Below, piece after piece: positions 1-10,400 of a DNA stretch of 64,000 nt. The position numbers and the translations under genes are program-made. A model generated the notes under the pieces. The model made no database searches. It saw nothing but the letters and a program-made list of their open reading frames with translations, and was not told the origin of the DNA. Numbering within the stretch: the first letter of the stretch is position 1; each line of letters starts with the position of its first letter. Source of the DNA: Spirodela intermedia (taxonomy: Eukaryota > Streptophyta > Magnoliopsida > Alismatales > Araceae); NCBI GenBank assembly GCA_902729315.2, contig LR746265.1, positions 2,708,892 through 2,772,891 of the forward strand. Reading direction: 5' to 3'.

Positions 1-3000
1 AGGGATGACTCGGAGAAGACAGGTTTCCCTGTTCAGAGTCTCAGGAATGAAACGACGGGCTATAAAGGAATGGAATCAGACGAATCTGTGGCTGAGAATT
101 TCCCATCTACAGCCAGCGTCAATGGCGCTAATCAACCAGCAATTTCTTCTGCAAGGAATTCAATTGATGTTAGATCTATTGGAATGAGCAAGTTGGGCGC
201 AAATACGCTCGAGTCAAATGCCAATCACCAGAGCGAAGATTGTATGCCCTCTATAGTTTGTTATTTTGCTTCCTTCAGCATAGTACATACATTGCTTTTA
301 GACAAGCATCTTAAAATGCTCTCAGATAGCATTTATTCACATACTAGGGCTTTCATCAGCTTCCACGTTCATTTTTCCTCTTTCACAAAAGGAATTCATG
401 CCAATAGTCATAATATATTCAATATCTTGCTTCACTTTTGCCTCTGTATCAAGGATGAGTTCATATTATTTTTCTGCTCACCATTAATGTACCATAAAAA
501 AATGAAAACAAACTAATGGAACGTGCTTTCTTGGAATGCTGGTTCGTAAGACCATGTGTATTCGTCTTTCTAAACTGAGATAATTTGGTGTGAACATCTT
601 CTAGATTCTTACGAACCTGTTTAAACATTGGGCAACGTCCTGGGTGAAAAATTTACCAGAAGAACCATACATTTCCCGTCAAATATATGATTTAAACTAG
701 TTATTTTCGTTGCTACACCTTCATTGTTTGCAATGCATTTTTTATCTAAATTTGTGAAGTCTCTTTTCTTCTTCTTGTTTCACAGAATGAAATTAAATTT
801 TCTCCCATTTTTGTTTTAGATGATGTTAGAGTACCAAAGACGAGAGATGTGTGCTCTGTAGAAGTTCCTAGAAGAGGTATAACTTTCATTGTTTCTTATC
901 ATTGATCTTCCTAGAGATTTACTTAAATGTCTGGTGTGCTTTTTATGCCTTTCTGGGTGCAACTAGGAAGGGCGCATTCTCTTGTTACAAATTGGGAAAA
1001 GAGGGAGCGATCACCTGGTTCTGAAGGTCCGACATCCAGTAACTCTTTAGATACAATAAGAGTTGCCAATCCTTCATACACCTCGGTAAGAGACCTTATT
1101 TTATTCGAATTTATGTGATAGATTGCTTCATATTGGTGCCTGTGACTGATAGTGTGCCCTTGTAATTTATTCATCTTTTACCCCCCCCAGTACCCTTTGA
1201 CATGCCGACTGCTAGATTATTGTGGGATGTTTAACGTTGGTACTATTCAATGTTTTTCTTTTAATACTAGTAAGAGTAACTGGAGAGTGTATCAAGAATG
1301 CACCTTTCTGATTGTCATGTATAAGATGCTATTATTCAAAAGGTATGTTAAATTTTATGGAAAAGGGACATAAAGCTGATATATTGTAGCCTTAATGACC
1401 TCTCTATAAGCTATCATTTGAGAGTTTTTTTATAAATTTTACTATTGATTTGTGGGGCTTTAAGTTGCCTTAGATGTTAGAAAAATCACTTGGCATTATC
1501 ATGACTGGGGCCCGCTATACGTTCTTAGTTTTGCCTCGTCATTTCATCATGTCATGGTTATATATATATATATATATATATGTCCATCATCATGTCTTTT
1601 TTATTGCATCATCTAATGACCGTTACCAACATGATGTTCCTTTGCCTTCTTACTATAATGTCTTTCTTTGCACATCTAAACGACCTCAAATAGCTTTCAC
1701 GTGTCCCTATTGCTGTCGCTTTTCTATATCTCTAATAAGCTAATTTAATGCATTAGTTCTTGTCTTCCTTTCTCAAATTTGGTTTCTCAAGTCTTTTCAT
1801 TTAGGTGCTCTTGCTGTCATGTAAAAATTCCGTTCAATCTAAACCTGGTATATGGTTGTTTATTGGCAATATGCTACCGTTAATCAAATGAATCATTGAT
1901 AAGATTGTCTCTGGATACTCTTTGGCGTGCAAGTACTCATGCCTAGTCTTTTTCGTTTTTCTTCACAGTCATTCTCCTGGCCTGGTACTAAGAAAGTTGT
2001 GCTGGTAGCTATAAGCTGATCTTTCGCTTTCTTATGTTTATTGGAAACATTTTATCTATGTAAACTATCTGCTTCGATATCCAGCAATTGTCTATCAATG
2101 CAGCAGATATGGTGCCTTTTTTTTTTTTTTAACTTGCATTTCGGAGAGAGACTTTAAGCTGAGACCTGACATCCTTTTCTCTCTTCCTCTTGCATTTTAC
2201 AGAGACCCCACGTTTCCTCTGCTGAGAAACAGACAGTGGTCGCCACTGATGAGGATGCAATTGCTAATTTATTAGGACAGCACGAGCAATTTTTGTCATC
2301 TACACAGTCTCGTCTAACAAAGCTGCAGGTCAATCACAAACTATATACTTTCTCTATATTCTATGTTAGTGACTATAAACTCAAAATTTTGTCGGTATCT
2401 ATTTCTGTTCACATGGTATGGCCGAGAGAAGCGACTTAAAGAATTAATTGATACTCTGAATTCCTGACAAACGCTGTGTGTATCTATCGACTATGGCAGG
2501 TTGTACACCGACTTTGGACGCGGGATGATGTGAAGGGTGTCATCAATGCAATGGACAGGATGTCAGATAATACTGTAGGTCCCAGATGATTCTGAATCTA
2601 TATTTTTCTTTTCTTTTTTCTCTCTGAAAGTATCGCTATTTGTCTCGTGATCCTTTGATTGCAGGTTTCTGCAGATGTAATCAGTGTATTGGCGGAGAAG
2701 AGTGATGCTGTCAGCTTAGAGATTTGTACTTGCCTTCTACCACTCCTCACGAGTCTTCTTGATAGCAAGACAGATAGGTATACGTCGTTCCCACAAAATA
2801 TGTTGCTCTGTTGTTTTAAAGTCCATATCTTTTGATGGTCATCCTCATTATTGGGGGAAAAATAACACAAGGGTCTGGGTAGATCATCTATTTTTGGTAT
2901 GGAAAAAAACTCAAATATGTTCATTAATCATAGAATAGTATGCGAAGAAATTGCTCTGCCTGATTCAGTTCTAGGTTCCGGTGTATGAGATTGGTGGAGA

Positions 3001-3915
3001 TGTATGCTTCAAAATTGCAGCTTATGGTCGAAATCAACATGGTTAGGATCCTAGTAAACAGATGCTCTAGATGCCAGTTTTGGGTGTCATGGTTTTTTAT
3101 GATGATTAGAATGAACCTTCTTGTGGAAATTATTTCAGTCTTCATCGAGTATCGTTGAATCAAAACCCCTGTTATCCTCGGTGAACAACTTGTCTGAAGT
3201 TTTTCCTGCTCCTTTATGTTGCTACTTTCTTGCGGCAACCCATCTCTTCACATGGAAGGTCAATAAAACTCCCTTGGGTGAAATCTCTCTCTCTCTCTCT
3301 CAACTTCACCTTTACCTTGGGCGGTGAAACTGTCCCAAGGCTTTCAGATTTCTATGCGTAGTTGTCAGTCTGCACCCATTTTCATAGTCATAAAATTACT
3401 AGCCTCATTGATATGATTCAAACTTTTGAGATGGACTGGCCGCATCCATTCTGACGGGAATGCGCCATTTAACAACGTGAATTCAGGCACGTAAGCATTT
3501 CTCTGGAGATGCTGCTGAAGCTTGTCAAAGTTTTTGGCTCCATGATCCACTCAACTGTATCCGCATCTATATCTGTCGGTGTGGACCTTCAAGCAGAACA
3601 GAGGTTCGTCCCCTCTCCCTCCTCTCCAGATCATCAACATGAACTCTCACATGCTGACAGGCTTACCTCAAATTCCTCACAAAACAGGCTGGAGCGATGC
3701 AACCTGTGCTTCATCGAGCTTCAGAAGGTTAAGCAGTGCATACCTTCCCTGACGAGGTCAGTGGGCATTCTGATTTGGGAATCACCTCCATATTTTCCAT
3801 GAGATGGCAAACCTACCTCACTGATTGTTGTTCATCTTCCTTCCTTCTCAGAAGAGGAGGGTCCATTTCCAAGACTGCCCAGGAGCTGAACCTTGCCCTG
3901 CAGGAAGTAACATGA
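1..3915 (+). CDS. KTN80: Katanin p80 subunit B1 homologue, C-terminal part (5' end outside window)
   Basis: Regulatory subunit of the microtubule-severing enzyme katanin; its C-terminal con80 domain binds the p60 ATPase and microtubules. Exons: 1-241, 820-876, 967-1085, 2203-2328, 2500-2574, 2665-2777, 3487-3603, 3688-3756, 3852-3915. All introns are GT-AG and the phase closes to 326 residues plus stop. The first exon is the low-complexity linker that follows the WD40 propeller, which must lie left of the window. The con80 part starts near VTNWEKRERS and continues through LLGQHEQFLSSTQSRLTKLQ, ISLEMLLKLVKVFGS and GVDLQAEQRLERCNLCFIEL, ending AQELNLALQEVT. The acceptor at 3487 (after ttcag) was preferred to the one at 3496 because it restores the DRHVSISLEM junction of the family. 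It converges on UTP23, with 583 bp between the stop codons. Identity is firm; the number of missing 5' exons is unknown. Confidence 0.93.
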
Positions 3916-4498
3916 GCTAATGGCCAGTATTCGCGCTGATCGTCGGAAAATCTCATTCTTTTTTGCTGCTCATATTCCTCGCTGAAATGGAAATCTAGCT
4001 CTCTTGAGGCGCCCCCCCCCCCCTGAAACAAGCTTGTACAGTCATCACCGAGCAAAAGGCCTGCCCTGGCTAGGATTCATACGGTCATGCCTGTGGCTCG
4101 CCCCCAAAGATGGCGTCCATCCATCCCATTCGTTCGCTGGAAGGCCTCCCCACCGTTCATGACCAAACACTGCTAACTTTATTGCAGAATCACCCAATTT
4201 CCTTCTTCCTTGTAGCATTTGAACACTTGTAACCTGGCACGTCTAATGCTTTAATACCACAGAAGCATTGCTTAGGTCGCCCCCAATGTGGAGGATGGTA
4301 TGTAGCAGTAAAATCAACAGCTAAAGTTCACTGGATAAAATCTTTTCATGGTACCCTACGAAGAACAAGATGAATGAATAGTCACAAAGAGAGAGAAACG
4401 CCAAAGTCAGCGTTCGAGGAACAAAATTCTGACTTGGGGTTTCAAGGGCAAAGGATTGTTGTGGAATATCCTCAAGGGGGGAGTGGTCAACTAACTAG
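3916..4498. other. Convergent intergenic spacer KTN80/UTP23
   Basis: The stretch lies between two stop codons facing each other and should hold both 3' UTRs and poly(A) sites. It contains a short C-tract near 4013-4023. No reading frame with family resemblance was seen. Confidence 0.6.
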
Positions 4499-7400
4499 TT
4501 AGCTCCCTGAGCTTTGTTCTGGTCTTGGGTCCTTCCTTCTACTTCTCTTTCTCTTTCTGGAGTGCTCGACTCCTCCCTCCTGGATCATGCAGTCCAACAG
4601 CGATTGAATGAAAGAAGAGTCAGGTGATTATTCAACTTTAGGAGTGTTGGTTTATGCCAACTAAAAACATGATGGCATACATAGAAAAAAAGAAACGAGG
4701 AAGGCATAGAATAATGAAAGCCATGATGAATGAGAGATTCCTCGGCCAAAATACGTCAGTGTCTGCATATCTATGCCTATCAAGAATCAAACAAAGAATG
4801 CAATGAGACAGAATAAATGGCAGGGAACATATATTATGTGCATGCTTGGATGTACATGCAGAAAGGCTGAGAGGGATACATGGAGATTCAGATGCAGAAC
4901 AAAAGAACCAACTAGCACGAGTAAAAAGTCATATTCAACAGCAAAATAAGGTCACCTGATTGGACCCGGCTACAAAGCTCTCTTTGGGTTTCTTCTTCTT
5001 GCAGGAAAGAGGGTTCGGTCCCTGCATAGATTATTGAAGAATTGGAGATGGAATTTTAGGGGATGTTTCCAGAAATAAAGAGAAAATTGTTATGATACAT
5101 CATGATGAGCATATTTCTACATAATGTAAGCCGATCCAAATCGAACATGTGATAAGAATTTCTACACAAGTCTAAAAACCTTCCAGATAAATAAAGATTC
5201 TTCGCGAAGGCAAGATACAGTCAGAATCTGATGCCCAACGCAACAGCACAGATACCAAATCCTTTCTTTAGCCTGTTTTGTGTTTTTGACAATATAAAGA
5301 AAAACACCTGCGGAGCCCTCATTCTGGTTTTAGATGTTAAAGAACATCAAACGCTCTTTTATTTTCTCGATTATTTCCAGTGCAAACGGCCCTGGAAAAT
5401 ATTATGCTGCGCTGATCCTTGTTTTCAGGTATAGATATCATTAACTGAGGCAGATTACGACCGAAATGAATTGAGTACCCTACAGATTTGCACCCAGAAA
5501 CGCCTCAGCCAGACAAGAAACTGAAACCCAGTCCACTGCATGTCACAATGAATTCAACAAATCTCCATCGCAGGTGTCTTTCTGTTTGCAATATGCCTAG
5601 GAAACGCCAGGGTGTATACTACTGCCAACCTGAGCAGCGAGGGTAACAAGGAGAGCGACCCTCATTGCCAGGTAAATAATCTCTCTTCAAAACCTAAAAA
5701 CCACAATCACAAATATATGATGTACATGTTTGCTCTGATCATGTCTTTTATCGCAAAAGACATTTGAAGTTTCTGACTACATGGCTCAAAATGAAAGACT
5801 AACTAAAGCATCCTCTTCATTCTTAAAGTGGAGTGGAGTGTAGTGGCATCTGAGATACCCTGAAACTACATACTAATCTCTTCGGTAGCCTATTTTTTTT
5901 TGTGGCATGCAACCTGTCCAAAATGTCTAGGCAGGTAGTCTCGGTATCTAGGCTGTGATGGCTTTCAAAGATGTGCCCGGAAATTAATTCAACTCATGAC
6001 CTGCCGAGTCAAGTATGCCTATTTCCGATGTAGAATCCTTTTTCAAGCAGATTGTGAGGTATACAGACGAATTCCTCTCGACATTAATTAAATATTACGT
6101 GAAAAGTAGAACGGTAAACATATATTTAGTTCAAATCATAAAGCCCAATGTCACAAATACCATTAAAAAAAATAATAGAGCTATAAAGCTGCTACAATCT
6201 ACGAAATAAATTTCCAACCTTTGCTCTCTTTCTCTTGAACTTGCTCTTCTCCGCAGAATCCAACTTTTTCTTAGCCGTTCGAAGTCTTGTATTCTGATTT
6301 ACATCTATACCCCCGAAGGCATCACGAGCAGTATCACAGTCTGTCAAAGCTTGCTCCGGCAACTCATCCTTTCCTTCTTTTTTCTTTAAAATTCGTATTT
6401 CTGATTCACTTGCATGCAACCGTTCCTCTTCAGATAATTTGACAAACTCCCGTTGTGTCATAGACGGTTGTTCAATAAACAGAGAATTTTTCAATCCGTA
6501 GATGACAGGAACACCACGTATCTATTTCAGAGAGTAAAACAAAAAATTAAATGTTAATACATTTTTAACTGAAATGTCAGACTCAAACAGTGCTATCTTC
6601 TCATCTAGCAGATAACCAAAGGGTTTTTCCTCTAACAGGGAATAAGGCATCCACGTTCATCTTCTGGATCCCCCGAACGCTTAAATATGAATAAGCAAGA
6701 AAAAAATAATGTATGCTTCCAACCTCACAGCTATTAAGTTAGGAATTCAATAAACTTGTAGTCGAGATAACACGGTCTGGAGCTCTGATAGGCGCCCAGC
6801 ACTCGTGGAAGAAGAACTCTAACTTTATTGATCAAAAAACTGTTTACAAGAAGAGCGGGATCCAGTATTTATACCAGATCCCTAGAAGGTTCTAGACATA
6901 CTAATGTAACACGAAATGAAAGATACATGAGGACATATATGTAAACATGTAAGGTATACATGGTATTAAGTACATCTCGACAACACTCCCCCTCAAGTTG
7001 GTGAATGGATGTCGTCCATTCCCAGCTTGGGAATAATCTTCTGCAGTTGTGTCCCCGAGATGTCTTTAGTAAGCATGTCTGCCAACTGATTATTTGTTGA
7101 AATGTATGATATACAAATCACATTGGCCTCAAGTTTCTCTTTGATGAAATGGCGATCAATCTCCACATGTTTGGTATGGTCATGCTGTACTGGGTTGTGC
7201 ACTAGATCAATCTTCATACGACTGAAGAAAGAAACTTGTAACTCATCAAGTAAGTTCTTGACCCAAAGTAACTCACATATTCCTTGGGCAAGTGCCCTAA
7301 GCTCAGCCTCAGCACTTGACCAAGCAACTACATTCTGTTTTTTTACTCCTCCAAGTGACAAGTTTGCCACCAACAAAAGTAAGATGACCGGAGGTTGACC

Positions 7401-10400
7401 TTCGATCAATCGTTGAGCCTGCATAATCAACATCTGTAAACATCTCAAACTCTACCTTTCCACTTCGTTTAAAAAGAACCCCTTTTCCTGGTGTGCCTTT
7501 CAAATAATGTAGCACTCGGTAGGCAGCATGTAAATGACACTCTTTAGGTTGATGCATAAATTGGCTCAATATACTCACTACATATGAGATATCCGGTCGA
7601 GTGTGTATTAGATAAAGTAGTCGGCCAATGAGATGTTGATACATCTCACGGTCAATAGAAATTTCTTCATCTGCCATACACAATTTCTGGTTTGGATCAA
7701 TAGGTGTATTGGCTGGTTTACACGCAGATTTCCTTGTTTCAGCTAACAGATTTGTTATGTACTTTCGTTGAGAAATAAAAATGCCTTTAGAAGAATGTGC
7801 CACTTCGATTCCAAAAAAATACTTGGGACGTCCCAAAGTCTTGACATCAAACTCTTGGGTCAAACAATTGCTCAAGTTTTGGATCTCCCCTTCATCATTT
7901 CCTGTGATGATAATATCATCAACATAAACTAATAGAAATATAACTCCCCCTGAAGAAGAGTGTTTAAAAAATAATGTGTGATCAGCATTACTTTGGTTGT
8001 AATCCAGTTTCTTCATGGCTACTGTAAACCTTCGAAACCATGCATGTGGAGACTGTTTGAGGCCATAAAGGGATTTCTTTAACTTGCAAACAAGATTAGA
8101 TGAATGATTACCTTCATATCCTGGTGGAAGAGTCATGTAGACTTCTTCAACCGAATCACCAGGCAATAATACATTTTTAACATCAAATTGTTGAATATTC
8201 CAGCTGAAAACTGCTGCTAAGGATAGTAAAAAATGAACTGTATTTATTTTAGCCACTGGTGCAAAAGTTTATTGATAATCTATTCCATATACTTGTGTAT
8301 GACCCTTAGCCACCAGCCAGGCTTTATACCTCTCAATCGAATCATCCGATTTATATTTTACTGTGTACACCCATTGGCAACCAACAATCTTCTTATCTCG
8401 TGGTAATTCCACTAGATCCCATGTCTGATTTTTTTGCAAGAGCTCTCATCTCATCATCTATGGCTTGTTTTCACTTAGGATTGGATAGAGCCTCCGAGAA
8501 TTTTTTTGGAATGGTAGTGGTGTCTAAAGATGCAAGGAATGATTGATAGGGTGAGGAAAGTTTCTGATAAGACAAAAAATTGGCAGCTAGGTACAAGGGT
8601 GTTTTTGTACACTCCCTTATAAGTTTGCACAGGGCAATGGGAAGTGAATCATGAGATAGGACGGTAGGATCATCAAATGAAGGAGATGTTAATTGCTGTA
8701 TATTTTCTAAGGTCAAATCAGAATCTTGGAATTTTGGTGAATCGTGAATTTCCCGTTGCCTAGAATAAACCTTGCCAAACCTTAGGTTTTCAGGAAGCGA
8801 ATTCAATATAGGACTAGGTATTTCAGGGACTGAAATGGGAATGAACAGGTTACCAGCTGAAGACGAGAGTGAAGAATCTACATGTTGATCCATATGAGCT
8901 GTAGAAAATAGATGTTGATCACTGGATGGAGATTCTTTAAAATAAGAATCAGATTCATGAAATGTAACATCTAATGAAATAAAAAAAATTCTAGAAGGAG
9001 GGTGGTAACATTTGTACCCCTTTTGATTGGTAGCATAACCAAGAAATACACATTTAAGTGATCTTAGTTCTAGTTTGCCTTTGATTTGATTATGAACATG
9101 AACAAAAGAGACACAACCAAATGTCTTAGGTTCTAAGTTGATGGTCTGGAAAAAACTTGGCTGATGAATCTAACGGGCTGAGGAAGCCTAAGGTTCTAGA
9201 TGGTAGTCGCTTGATGAGGTATGTGGCTGTTAGAACAGCCTCCCCCCAAAAAACTTTAGGTACATGATGCTGAAATAAAATTGATCAAGTGACTTCTAAA
9301 AGATGACGATTTTTTCTTTCAGCTAAACCATTTTGCTGTGGGGTATAGGCACAAGAAGACTCATGTATGATGCCCTATGTTTGGAAGTATAAATTCATAT
9401 TTTGGCTAAAATACTCTTTACCATTATCAGATCTAAATTTTTTAATACTAGTGCCAAACTGATTTTTTATCATGGCACAAAAAAAATTCAGAACATCATG
9501 CACATCAGATTTTTGTTTGAAAAGGAAGACCCACATACATCTTGTCCAATCATTAATGAAAGTGGCAAACCATTTATTACCACGAATGTCATTAATGGGA
9601 CATGGTCCCAAAATGTCACTATGAATTAGGAAGAAAGGAACATCACTCCTTTCCCCTTGAGATTGAAATGAAGTACGTGTGTGTTTAGAAAGTTCACACA
9701 CACTACATTTAAGAGTGTCCAATGACACCTTTCGAAACAAAGTAGGAAAAACTATTTTCAAAGTGCTAAAGGATGGATGACCCATCTGTTGGTGAAGTAA
9801 TCGTATCTTAAGGACATCTTCTAGAGGTTCTAGAGATTGATCTGCTTCCACTAGATGTGTTTGGCTCAGTCCTTCTAGAAGATAAAGACTTTCATGCTCT
9901 CTAGCAACTCCAATCCTCCGATGATGTACCTTATCAAATATGACACATGCATCTTCATCAAAAAGACACGATAAGGTAAGTCTCTAACAAGTTTTTTAAC
10001 TGAAATGAGGTTTGTAAATAACTTAGGGACATGAAGAACATTAATAAGAACCCCTAGAGGTTCAAGTCTAATGTCTCCTACACCTGCGACGGTTAGAAAG
10101 GATCCGTCTATAGTAGTCACTTCTCTATCATTAGGATAGGGGTTGTATTTGGTGAAAAGGCTGGAGGAGTTGGTCATGTGGTCCGTTGCTCCTGAGTCCA
10201 CTACCCAATTATTAAAAATATCTCTAGAAGAACCTCTAACTCCAAGAGAGTGGTGAAACATACCAGGTTGAATTGATGAGAATTGTGTCACTATCGACTT
10301 CAATTTTTCTAACTCAATTCGAAGTCGCTCTATATCCTCAATTTGAGGAGAAGAAGAATGTTGACTGATTTGGAAATCTAAAGACTGACTAGTTGGTAAT

